Positions 6,333 to 12,675 of a DNA stretch of 12,675 nt are shown in pieces. The position numbers and the translations under genes were made by a program. Each line of letters opens with the position of its first letter. Position 1 is the first letter of the stretch. The DNA comes from Clostridiales bacterium (GTDB lineage: Bacteria; Bacillota; Clostridia; Christensenellales; CAG-1252): the NCBI GenBank assembly GCA_003445835.1, contig DMCI01000104.1, positions 1-12,675 on the forward strand, written 5' to 3'. Below the pieces are notes generated by a model, which saw nothing but the letters and a program-made list of their open reading frames with translations, was not told the origin of the DNA and did no database searches.

Positions 6333-6821
6333 ATGTCGAATCGTGATTTTGACAGGGAAAACGACAGAAGAGAAAGGACGCGTTCCTCGTTTTTCGACAA
6401 TTTGGACGATCCCTTTAATCGCTCTTCGGAGCCTGCGCCCGATCGCGGCGGGTTTCAGCCCGTCAGAAGGTCTTATTCCGACCGCCAACCGATAAGCGAT
6501 TTTCCCCGTTATCAACAACCGCGGGAGGAAGCGCCGTCCTATTCTGACTACCCCGGCAACGGTAACGTGACGATCTATTCGCCCAAAAGTTACGCCGACG
6601 TGCAGGATATGATTGACAATCTTAAGAGGAACGAGTCGATCATTGTCAATTTGGAAGGGATCGAGTCCGCTTCCGCACAACGCATTTTGGATTTTTTGAG
6701 CGGCGCGGCATACGCGCTTGGCGGCAGTATGAGAAGGGTGAAGGAGATGCATTCCACCTTCTTGATCACGCCGCAAGGGACGGGGATAACGGACACAAAT
6801 GACGATCGTAATTATCGTTGA
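6333..6821 (+). CDS. sepF: Cell division protein SepF
   Basis: A 162-residue SepF, which tethers FtsZ filaments to the membrane and shapes the division septum. The conserved core is at about 78-148: VTIYSPKSYADVQDMIDNL, IIVNLEGI, AQRILDFLSGAAYALGG (115-131) and FLITPQ. Residues 1-77 are a polar, Arg/Asp/Pro-rich linker. The short amphipathic membrane-binding helix normally at the N-terminus is not visible: the protein begins MSNRDFDRENDRRERTR. It cannot be extended, because the yggS TAG at 6321-6323 lies in the same frame four codons upstream. The ribosome binding site GGAGG (6323-6327) is 5 nt from the ATG. The 3' end overlaps lspA by 23 nt. The ylmG, ylmH and divIVA genes usual after sepF in many relatives are absent here. 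Confidence 0.93.
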   Translation: MSNRDFDRENDRRERTRSSFFDNLDDPFNRSSEPAPDRGGFQPVRRSYSDRQPISDFPRYQQPREEAPSYSDYPGNGNVTIYSPKSYADVQDMIDNLKRNESIIVNLEGIESASAQRILDFLSGAAYALGGSMRRVKEMHSTFLITPQGTGITDTNDDRNYR

Positions 6822-7374
6822 CGTAGCGATCGTGGCGGTGCTTTTGGCCGCCGATCTGATCTCCAAATACTTTGCCGCGGCATATCTTCCGAAGCACGGC
6901 GGTAGTTACGAAGTCATCAAGGATGTCTTGACTTTTCGCTATAGCGAAAACAGCGGCGCCGCGTTTGGTATTTTTGAAAATTCCCGCGTGTTTTTATCGG
7001 TGTTCGTCGGGGTGGTCTTGCTTGCCATCCTCGGCTTTATGGTCTACCACGTTTACAAAGGTAAGTACAAGGAAAAAGGCGGCATCTTTTTGCACGTCAC
7101 TTTGTCGATGATCCTCGCCGGCGGCATCGGTAATTTGGTCGACCGTATCGCCTTTGGGTACGTCAGAGATTTTATCGAATATACCGTGGTTTATACTCTT
7201 TTCAAACGTGATTTTGCCATCTGCAACCTTGCCGACGTATATTTGACGGTCGGCGTCGTTATGGTCGTTATATATTTGATCTATACGATGGTGACCGATG
7301 TCAAAAAGGAAAAAGCAAAAAAGGCGGCTTTGCTCGCCGATGAAAAATCGGACGGGGAAGACAAAAATGAATAG
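6799..7374 (+). CDS. lspA: Lipoprotein signal peptidase (signal peptidase II)
   Basis: A 191-residue integral membrane aspartic protease that removes signal peptides from diacylglyceryl-modified prolipoproteins. Four hydrophobic segments are visible (about 3-20, 64-84, 98-113, 148-164). Family motifs are AADLISK (17-23), NSGAAFG (51-57), GGIGNLVDRI (108-117), then GYVRDFIE with catalytic Asp124 and CNLADVYL with catalytic Asp146. The tail after the last segment is charged (KKEKAKK, then DEKSDGEDKNE) and longer than in many relatives. The ATG at 6799 is inside sepF but is needed to keep the whole first membrane helix; no strong Shine-Dalgarno is at the normal distance, so translation is probably coupled to sepF. 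The 3' end overlaps the next gene by 8 nt. Confidence 0.95.
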   Translation: MTIVIIVDVAIVAVLLAADLISKYFAAAYLPKHGGSYEVIKDVLTFRYSENSGAAFGIFENSRVFLSVFVGVVLLAILGFMVYHVYKGKYKEKGGIFLHVTLSMILAGGIGNLVDRIAFGYVRDFIEYTVVYTLFKRDFAICNLADVYLTVGVVMVVIYLIYTMVTDVKKEKAKKAALLADEKSDGEDKNE

Positions 7375-8278
7375 CGCTTTCACTTGCGACGTTTCGGGCG
7401 TCCGATTGGACGTTTATCTTGCGGAAAAACTTCAAAAAACGCGTTCCGCCGTCTTAAAAGCCATTGAAGACGGCAGAGTGCTTTTGAACGGCAAACCTCC
7501 CGCAAAAGCAGGGGTAAAACTCGCCGTGGGCGACAGTGTTTCGGTTTCTTTTTCCGAGCCGCGCCCGATCTCCGCTCGTCCGCAAGATATTCCCATCGAC
7601 ATTTTGTACGAGGACAATGATATAGTCGTTGTAAACAAGCCCCAAGGGATGGTCACACACCCGGCTGCCGGTTCGCCGGACGGCACTTTGGTCAACGCGC
7701 TTTTGTACCGAGTTTCCGATCTCAGCGGCATCAACGGGGAGATCCGTCCCGGCATCGTGCATCGGTTGGATAAGGATACTTCGGGCGTTTTGGTCGTTGC
7801 CAAAAACGACGCGTCGCACCTTGCTTTGTCCAAGCAGATATCCTCAAAAAAAGCGCTTCGCTACTATTACGCGTTGGTCGTCGGAAACGTTGCGCAGGAT
7901 GAAGGCAGGATCGAAAAGTGCATTGCCCGCAGCAAAAAGGACAGAAAACAAATGACGGTTGCGGAAGAGGGCAGGAATGCCTTGACACTTTTTAAGGTGA
8001 TCGAACGCTTTAAGGGCTATACGCTTTTGGAATGTGAACTTAGGACGGGCAGAACGCATCAGATTCGCGTACATATGAAAAGCATCGGACATCCCGTCGT
8101 AGGCGATCCCGTTTACGGCAAGCCAAGTCCCTTGGCACCGAACGGGCAACTTTTACATGCCCATAAACTGGTTTTGTTCCATCCCGTTTCGGGCGAGAAA
8201 ATGACCTTTGAAGCTCCGGTCAACGATACGTTTGCCGCCGCGCTTCAAAAACTCGGTTTTCACGGAAATCTACAGTAA
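7367..8278 (+). CDS. rluD: RluD-family 23S rRNA pseudouridine synthase
   Basis: A 303-residue enzyme that turns uridines of ribosomal RNA into pseudouridine. Residues about 11-65 are an S4 RNA-binding domain (RLDVYLAEKL..TRSAVLKAIEDGRVLLNG, read in two parts). The catalytic domain has NKPQGMVTHPA (90-100), the hallmark HRLDKDTSG (132-140) with catalytic Asp135, and RTGRTHQIRVHM near 230. It corresponds to YlyB of Bacillus, which also lies next to lspA. Exact target uridines cannot be read from sequence. The ATG at 7367 overlaps the end of lspA by 8 nt and follows GGGGAAG (7354-7360); a longer frame starting at 7298 lies entirely inside lspA. The gene ends only 3 bp from the convergent rqcH stop. 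Confidence 0.93.
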   Translation: MNSAFTCDVSGVRLDVYLAEKLQKTRSAVLKAIEDGRVLLNGKPPAKAGVKLAVGDSVSVSFSEPRPISARPQDIPIDILYEDNDIVVVNKPQGMVTHPAAGSPDGTLVNALLYRVSDLSGINGEIRPGIVHRLDKDTSGVLVVAKNDASHLALSKQISSKKALRYYYALVVGNVAQDEGRIEKCIARSKKDRKQMTVAEEGRNALTLFKVIERFKGYTLLECELRTGRTHQIRVHMKSIGHPVVGDPVYGKPSPLAPNGQLLHAHKLVLFHPVSGEKMTFEAPVNDTFAAALQKLGFHGNLQ

Positions 8279-8281
8279 AAA

Positions 8282-9964
8282 TCAATCTTTGCTTTCGTCG
8301 TGAGCGTTTGGCTTCACGGCGATCGTTTTATAATCGGTATAATACACCAAACCGACCTTTTTGGCAGGGTGGCGGCGAACGTTTTTGCGTTTGGTGTAGT
8401 CAACGTTGACGATTTGATCGTTCCGTCGTTCGGAATAATAGGCGGCGATCTCGGCGGCAAAAAGGATCGCTTCGTCGGAGACCGCTTTCTCCTCGGGGCT
8501 GACGATCACGTGCGCGCCGTGTGACTTTGCCGCGTGCAACCAAATATCGTTTTCCTTGCCGAGCTTAAAGGTGACGTACTCGTTTTGCAAACCGCCTTTC
8601 CCGCAATAGATACGGCACCCGTATTTTTGAAAGGACAGGGCGCGAAGCGCCGTTTCTTTGGCGTGGGCTTTGCGTTGAGTCTTTATCAGTCCCGCCGCGC
8701 GCATTTCTTCTTCGGTAATAGCGACGTCTTGCACCGTTTCCGCCATTTTGATTTGAGCGGATAATTCCTCGTAGTAGAGGAGATTATCTTGGTTTTGCTT
8801 CAACATCGCTTGATTGATCTCCGCGCCGCGCTTAAGTTTTTGATAGCGTTTGTAGAGTTTTTGCGCGTACTCGTTGGGGCGAAGGATCGGGTCCAATGGG
8901 ATGGTCTTTTCCGCGCCGACGTAGTAATCGAAAACAGTCACTTCTTTGTCGCGCGGTTTGATCTTGTAAAGGTTTGAAGTGATCAGTTCCGCCGTGACTC
9001 GTATCTCTTCGGCTTTGCTTTCGTCCTTGATCTTTTCCGAAATAACGGCGATCGAACTGTTTGCCTTTTTTACGGCGAGGTTCAAAGCGTGTTCCAACGC
9101 TTTCGCCGCGGCTTTTACGCGGGATTCTCTGTCCGCCAAGGAGTAAACTTCGTCGGCGGATTCGTTTAAGGAGTTGCGTTTTTCCACAGGAGCAAACGGG
9201 TAAGCGTAGGGATAAAAATCCATCGGAGCAGAAGAAACGCAAGGGCAAAAGTAGGGGGAATTTTTGATATCGCAAAACGCAGCGGCGATCTCCGCGATCT
9301 TTTTGGGCGTATAGTCGCCGTCCTTTTCCGCAAAGCGCAAGATGGTTTTTGCCGTCGGGACGGAAGCGCCCGCCACTCCCTTGACGAGGACGTCTTTGTA
9401 GGACGCGGGATCGGCGTCGGAAAGGGCGGAAGCCACCGCTTCTTTATCTCCGATAAACGGTTTGTTTTGTTCGGGTGGAAGATACTTTGCGCCGATCATG
9501 ATTTGGCGCTTTTGTTTTTCGTCCGGAATCAACTTATACAAGGAGTCCAAAATGCGGCGTTCCTTGTTCAAAAGGATCAAGTTGCTGTATCTGCCCATCA
9601 GCTCGCAAACGAGGTAAAAATCTTCGTCGTCGAACATCTCGTTCCTTGCCGAAAGACTTATTTCGACGATGCGGTCGTTTGCAATAGTCTTTACGCCTTT
9701 TACGACTGCCGATCCGACGTGCTTTCTGAGGATCATCAAAAGAGGCGGAGCGGCGTAAGGATTTTCCTTTTTCACCGTGGTCAAGTGGATGCGCGGACTA
9801 TTGGGGTTGGCGCTGATCACCAAAAGAAGATTGGTGCGTCCGTTGTAGACGCTGACGGTGATCTCATCCTTCTCCGGCTCACAGATCCTGCGTATTTTAC
9901 CGCCCGCAAGTTTGTCGTTCAACTCTGCGGCGACGGCGTTCAAAGTGATATAGTCGCTTGGCAT
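8282..9964 (-). CDS. rqcH: Ribosome quality control factor RqcH (NFACT protein)
   Basis: A 560-residue NFACT-family protein, the bacterial counterpart of Rqc2/NEMF, formerly annotated as fibronectin-binding. RqcH binds split 50S subunits carrying stalled peptides and recruits tRNA-Ala to add C-terminal alanine tails that mark the chain for degradation. NFACT-N covers about 1-250 and includes GGKIRRI, NPNSPRIHLT, LRKHVG and Asp97-Arg98 in ANDRIVEI, the pair needed for tRNA binding in the Bacillus protein. A helical, charged coiled-coil middle follows (about 280-420). The C-terminal NFACT-R domain (about 446-555) has NDIWLHAAKSHGAHVIV, AAEIAAYYS and VDYTKRKNVRRHPAKKVG. The start is the ATG at 9964; its promoter suggests a leaderless mRNA. 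It is divergent from tig and convergent with rluD. Confidence 0.95.
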   Translation of the reverse strand: MPSDYITLNAVAAELNDKLAGGKIRRICEPEKDEITVSVYNGRTNLLLVISANPNSPRIHLTTVKKENPYAAPPLLMILRKHVGSAVVKGVKTIANDRIVEISLSARNEMFDDEDFYLVCELMGRYSNLILLNKERRILDSLYKLIPDEKQKRQIMIGAKYLPPEQNKPFIGDKEAVASALSDADPASYKDVLVKGVAGASVPTAKTILRFAEKDGDYTPKKIAEIAAAFCDIKNSPYFCPCVSSAPMDFYPYAYPFAPVEKRNSLNESADEVYSLADRESRVKAAAKALEHALNLAVKKANSSIAVISEKIKDESKAEEIRVTAELITSNLYKIKPRDKEVTVFDYYVGAEKTIPLDPILRPNEYAQKLYKRYQKLKRGAEINQAMLKQNQDNLLYYEELSAQIKMAETVQDVAITEEEMRAAGLIKTQRKAHAKETALRALSFQKYGCRIYCGKGGLQNEYVTFKLGKENDIWLHAAKSHGAHVIVSPEEKAVSDEAILFAAEIAAYYSERRNDQIVNVDYTKRKNVRRHPAKKVGLVYYTDYKTIAVKPNAHDESKD

Positions 9965-9970
9965 ATCTGA

Positions 9971-10000
9971 ATTTTAGCACACGGGCGTTAATATTATCAA
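9971..10000 (-). promoter_or_regulatory. Promoter of rqcH, predicted leaderless
   Basis: Read on the minus strand: TTGATA (10000-9995), an 18-bp spacer, TAAAAT (9976-9971), then 6 nt to the ATG at 9964. The A of the ATG is the expected first transcribed base, and no Shine-Dalgarno is present upstream of it. Confidence 0.7.
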
Positions 10001-10017
10001 GAATAAAACGAAAATAG

Positions 10018-10046
10018 TTGCAAGGGAGGTATATTTATGTTATTAT
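10018..10046 (+). promoter_or_regulatory. Promoter of tig-clpP-clpX
   Basis: TTGCAA at 10018-10023, a 17-bp spacer and TATTAT at 10041-10046, with an extended -10 element (TG at 10038-10039, one base before the hexamer). Expected start about 10053, giving a leader of about 25 nt that carries GGAGG at 10066-10070. A 7-bp inverted repeat (TTGCAAG at 10018-10024, CTTGCAA at 10051-10057) has one arm on the -35 and the other at the start point. Confidence 0.7.
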
Positions 10047-10077
10047 TTATCTTGCAATTCTATACGGAGGAATAATC

Positions 10078-11424
10078 ATGAGCAACAATAACAGTTTGAA
10101 AGTCACCGTCAAATGCGGCAAGGATACGAAGGAATTCGACCTTTCTTACGATTTGAAAAAATCCCCTTTGACGGAAGTGTATTCTTTTGTCGTCGAAGGC
10201 GATCTTTGGAACGTCTGTTCCGAATGCGCGTTCATTGCCAATAAGGGCAAGTTCAACGTCGTCGGTTTCAGAAAGGGTCACGCTCCCCGTTCCGTTATCG
10301 AAAACAACTACGGCAAAGACGTCTTCGTCGCGGATACCGAAGAGGTTGCCGTCAACGAAGTTTACAACGCTTTGATGGAAACCAAGACCATCGACGCCGA
10401 GCGTTTGGCTATGCGTCCCGCGCTTGACGTTTCCACTTTGGAAAACGGCAAGGTCGCTTTTTCTTTGACCGTCGCTTATCTTCCCGAAGTTACCGAACTT
10501 AAGTACACCGGTCTTGATATCGAGAAAGTCTTGCCCGACGTGGACGGCGCGGTGGAAAGAGAGATCGCCGCAGCACGCGACAGAGCCGGATATTGGAACG
10601 CCGTTGAGCGCGTGGCCAAAGACGGCGACCAACTCAACCTTGATTACAGCGGTTCCATCGACGGCGTTAAGTTTGACGGCGGCACGGCGGAAAAGCAAAA
10701 TCTCGTGCTTGGCAGCGGCAGCTTTATCCCCGGTTTTGAGGATCAACTCATCGGCACCAAAGCGGGTGAGTCCAAGGACGTGGTCGTAAAGTTCCCCGAT
10801 GATTATCATGCGGAGAATCTTGCCGGCAAGGAAGCCGTTTTCGCTTGCAAAGTCAACTCCATCAGCGAAAAAGTTTTGCCCGAGCTTGACGACGACTTCG
10901 CAAAAGACGTCAGCGAGTTCGACACCTTTGAGGCGTACAAAGCGGACGTCCGCAAAAAAGCGGAAGAGCGCGAAGTCAAAAACGCTGAGATCGCAACTTC
11001 CAACCGCATTATCGAAACGCTCGTAAAGAACAATCCGATCGAGGTGTCCGAAGCGCTTATTGAAAACCGCGCTTATCGTATGCTTCAGGATATGAAGACC
11101 CGTATGGAAAGTCAGGGCATCCCCTTTGCCACTTATTTGCAGTACATCGGCAAGACGGAAGCGGATATGATCGAAGGTTACAAGGCGGAAGCCAAAGAGC
11201 GTGAGATCACCCGTTTTATCATGACTTACATCGTCGAGAAGGAAAACCTTCAGGTCACCCAAGCGGACTTTGACGCGGCGATCGAGGTCAGGGCTGCTTC
11301 CGCAGGCAAGAAGGCGGGCGACTACAGACGTAATATGACGCAAGACGAGGCAGATTATATCTTGAACACCTTGATGACGGACAAGCTCATCAAATTCCTT
11401 TCGGATAACAACAATATCAAGTAA
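10078..11424 (+). CDS. tig: Trigger factor, ribosome-bound chaperone and prolyl isomerase
   Basis: A 448-residue trigger factor, the first chaperone met by chains leaving the ribosome. The N-terminal ribosome-docking signature GFRKGHAP is at about 63-70, some 20 residues later than in the E. coli protein, because of a polar N-terminal extension (MSNNNSLKVTVKCGKDTKEF). The FKBP-type isomerase domain lies at about 182-264 (GDQLNLDYSGSIDGVKFDGG, LGSGSFIPGFEDQLIG). The helical C-terminal substrate-cradling domain fills the rest, with the family-typical ESQGIPFATYLQYIGKTEAD. The ATG at 10078 has GGAGG 7 nt upstream; the upstream TTG at 10018 coincides with the -35 box and is not a start. No terminator is visible before clpP, so tig-clpP-clpX is probably one operon. 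Confidence 0.95.
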   Translation: MSNNNSLKVTVKCGKDTKEFDLSYDLKKSPLTEVYSFVVEGDLWNVCSECAFIANKGKFNVVGFRKGHAPRSVIENNYGKDVFVADTEEVAVNEVYNALMETKTIDAERLAMRPALDVSTLENGKVAFSLTVAYLPEVTELKYTGLDIEKVLPDVDGAVEREIAAARDRAGYWNAVERVAKDGDQLNLDYSGSIDGVKFDGGTAEKQNLVLGSGSFIPGFEDQLIGTKAGESKDVVVKFPDDYHAENLAGKEAVFACKVNSISEKVLPELDDDFAKDVSEFDTFEAYKADVRKKAEEREVKNAEIATSNRIIETLVKNNPIEVSEALIENRAYRMLQDMKTRMESQGIPFATYLQYIGKTEADMIEGYKAEAKEREITRFIMTYIVEKENLQVTQADFDAAIEVRAASAGKKAGDYRRNMTQDEADYILNTLMTDKLIKFLSDNNNIK

Positions 11425-11469
11425 TAATCGGCGTCGATCTGTCAATAAAATTAAAAGCGAGGTAGAACG

Positions 11470-12075
11470 ATGGAAAAGAAAAACTCAAATTTGGTCATTC
11501 CTATGGTCGTTGATCAGACCACGCGTGGGGAAAGGTCCTACGATATTTACTCTCGTTTGCTTGAGGATCGCATCATCTTTCTTTCGGGACCCATCAGCTC
11601 GGAAGTGGCGAACCTCGTGATCGCGCAGCTTATTTATTTGGAAGCCAAGGACCCCTCTAAGGATATCTTCCTTTATATCAACAGCCCGGGCGGCAGCGTA
11701 AACGACGGTTTGGCGATCATCGACACGATGAATTATATCAAGTGTGACGTCAACACCATTTGTATCGGCAGCGCGATGAGCATGGGCGCTTTGATCTTGA
11801 CTTCCGGTACGAAGGGCAAGCGTTTTGCTTTGCCCAATTCGGAGATCATGATCCACCAGGTGTTGATTTCCGGCGGTCTTTCGGGTCCGGCGACGGATAT
11901 CGAAATTTATACCAAAAACCTTCTCCGCAACAAACAACGTTTGAATACGATCCTCAGCGAGAGAAGCGGACAACCTTATGAGAAGGTTTGTCAGGATACT
12001 GAGCGCGACAACTTTATGACCGCGGATCAAGCGCTCGAATACGGATTGATCGATAAGATCTACTATAACCGTTGA
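11470..12075 (+). CDS. clpP: ATP-dependent Clp protease proteolytic subunit ClpP
   Basis: A 201-residue serine protease that forms the double-heptamer degradation chamber used with ClpX and other Clp ATPases. The catalytic triad is Ser104 (GSAMSMGA, 100-107), His129 (MIHQ) and Asp180 (DTERDNF). Other family blocks are FLSGPI (37-42), YINSPGGSV (69-77) and [14 protein letters not shown] near the C-terminus. The loop after the catalytic His ([15 protein letters not shown]) is two residues longer than the E. coli sequence between the same conserved points; the length is otherwise normal. A Ser/Asn-containing N-terminal stretch may be a short propeptide. GAGG (11459-11462) lies 7 nt before the ATG. 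The 45-bp gap after tig contains TAAAAT at 11446-11451 but no matching -35. Confidence 0.97.
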   Translation: MEKKNSNLVIPMVVDQTTRGERSYDIYSRLLEDRIIFLSGPISSEVANLVIAQLIYLEAKDPSKDIFLYINSPGGSVNDGLAIIDTMNYIKCDVNTICIGSAMSMGALILTSGTKGKRFALPNSEIMIHQVLISGGLSGPATDIEIYTKNLLRNKQRLNTILSERSGQPYEKVCQDTERDNFMTADQALEYGLIDKIYYNR

Positions 12076-12086
12076 TCGGAGGCAGG

Positions 12087-12675
12087 ATGTCAGTCAGAAT
12101 AGAAGAACAAAACGTATGTGCTTTTTGTCAAAAGCGTTCCGGGGAAGTCCGGAGAATGATCGGTAGCAAGACCGGCGTATTTATTTGCGATGAATGCGTG
12201 CGCGCTTGCAACGATATTTTGCTCGGTGAAATGGGGGAGAAGCCGCTCTTTAAGGAGGACGATCTTCCCACGCCGCGCGAGATCAAGGCAAAACTTGACG
12301 AATATATCGTTGGGCAAGAGGAAGCGAAAAAGACGCTTTCCGTCGCCGTATACAATCATTATAAGCGCATCAACAAAAAGATGGATTCTTCCGACGGCGT
12401 CGTTTTGGAAAAGAGCAACGTTCTCTTGCTTGGTCCGACGGGGAGCGGTAAAACTTTGCTTGCCAAGACTTTGGCGGGCATTTTAAACGTGCCTTTCGCC
12501 GTTGCGGACGCTACCACGCTCACCGAAGCGGGGTACGTCGGCGAGGATGTTGAAAACATCCTCTTGAAACTTATTCAGGCTGCAAATTATGACATCAAAC
12601 TTGCGGAGCGTGGCATCGTCTATATCGACGAGATCGACAAAATCTCCCGCAAGAGTGAGAACGTGAGTATCACCC
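12087..12675 (+). CDS. clpX: ATP-dependent protease ATPase subunit ClpX (3' end outside window)
   Basis: The first 196 residues of ClpX, the unfoldase that recognises tagged proteins and feeds them to ClpP. The N-terminal zinc-binding domain has Cys11, Cys14, Cys34 and Cys37 (CAFC and CDEC). The AAA+ domain follows: [20 protein letters not shown] (70-89), Walker A GPTGSGKT (116-123), pore loop GYVGEDVE (149-156) and Walker [11 protein letters not shown] (177-186). The frame stays open to the window edge with no fault. GGAGG (12078-12082) is 4 nt before the ATG, and the gap from clpP is 11 bp, so the two are in one operon. Confidence 0.97.
   Translation, partial: MSVRIEEQNVCAFCQKRSGEVRRMIGSKTGVFICDECVRACNDILLGEMGEKPLFKEDDLPTPREIKAKLDEYIVGQEEAKKTLSVAVYNHYKRINKKMDSSDGVVLEKSNVLLLGPTGSGKTLLAKTLAGILNVPFAVADATTLTEAGYVGEDVENILLKLIQAANYDIKLAERGIVYIDEIDKISRKSENVSIT

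Noticed and set aside
8300..8319. Small hairpin CGTGAGC/GCTTCACG at the end of rqcH as a terminator
   Set aside because: No T-run follows the stem directly on either strand, and it lies within rqcH coding sequence.
9974..9991. TTAGCAC near rqcH as a CIRCE (HrcA) site
   Set aside because: Only a left half matches; no GAGTGCTAA arm lies at the required 9-bp distance.
10060..11445. A 461-codon open frame on the minus strand covering all of tig
   Set aside because: It mirrors tig, which has clear motifs, promoter and ribosome binding site. The antisense frame stays open because tig rarely uses the codons that would read as stops there; its translation shows no family pattern.
11446..11451. TAAAAT between tig and clpP as a clpP promoter
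   Set aside because: No -35-like hexamer at 15-19 bp upstream, and the short gap without a terminator fits one operon.

Overview
The window is a dense, ordinary-looking bacterial chromosome segment of roughly balanced base composition. It fits a Clostridia-type Bacillota. The evidence is the gene order nadD-yqeK-rsfS, yggS(ylmE)-sepF-lspA-rluD and tig-clpP-clpX, a PdaB-type polysaccharide deacetylase, RqcH, and Shine-Dalgarno sequences of the GGAGG type. I cannot assign a genus. No mobile element, CRISPR array, tRNA or rRNA is visible, and no gap between genes exceeds about 155 bp.

Layout. At the left edge is the start of a probable membrane-protein gene on the minus strand (1-116), divergent from a fused nadD-yqeK gene (163-1266). 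Then follow rsfS (1278-1637), a small unrecognised ORF (1667-2023) and a terminator. A YgiQ-type radical SAM gene (2117-3994) has its own promoter and terminator. Next is a pair made of a PdaB-like deacetylase (4149-4916) and a protein with two OB-like halves that resembles SSB (4926-5564). A new promoter starts the tightly packed set yggS-sepF-lspA-rluD (5640-8278). It meets rqcH, coming from the other direction (8282-9964, minus), with only 3 bp between stop codons. rqcH is divergent from tig-clpP-clpX (10078 to the right edge; clpX is cut by the window).

How the genes relate. nadD-yqeK and rsfS combine NAD synthesis, dinucleotide-polyphosphate turnover and ribosome silencing. yggS-sepF-lspA-rluD is a variant of the division-cluster neighbourhood of Gram-positive bacteria. 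rqcH and tig-clpP-clpX place ribosome-associated quality control back to back with the nascent-chain chaperone and the ClpXP protease that is known in Bacillus to remove RqcH-tagged chains.

The most interesting signal is in the promoters. Three of them (nadD, yggS, rqcH) put the -10 box only 6-7 nt before the ATG, with no usable Shine-Dalgarno in the predicted transcript, so the A of the ATG is the predicted first base: leaderless mRNAs. The yggS promoter also lies inside a perfect 19-bp palindrome that runs into the start codon. I found no clearly new multi-gene system; most genes are housekeeping.
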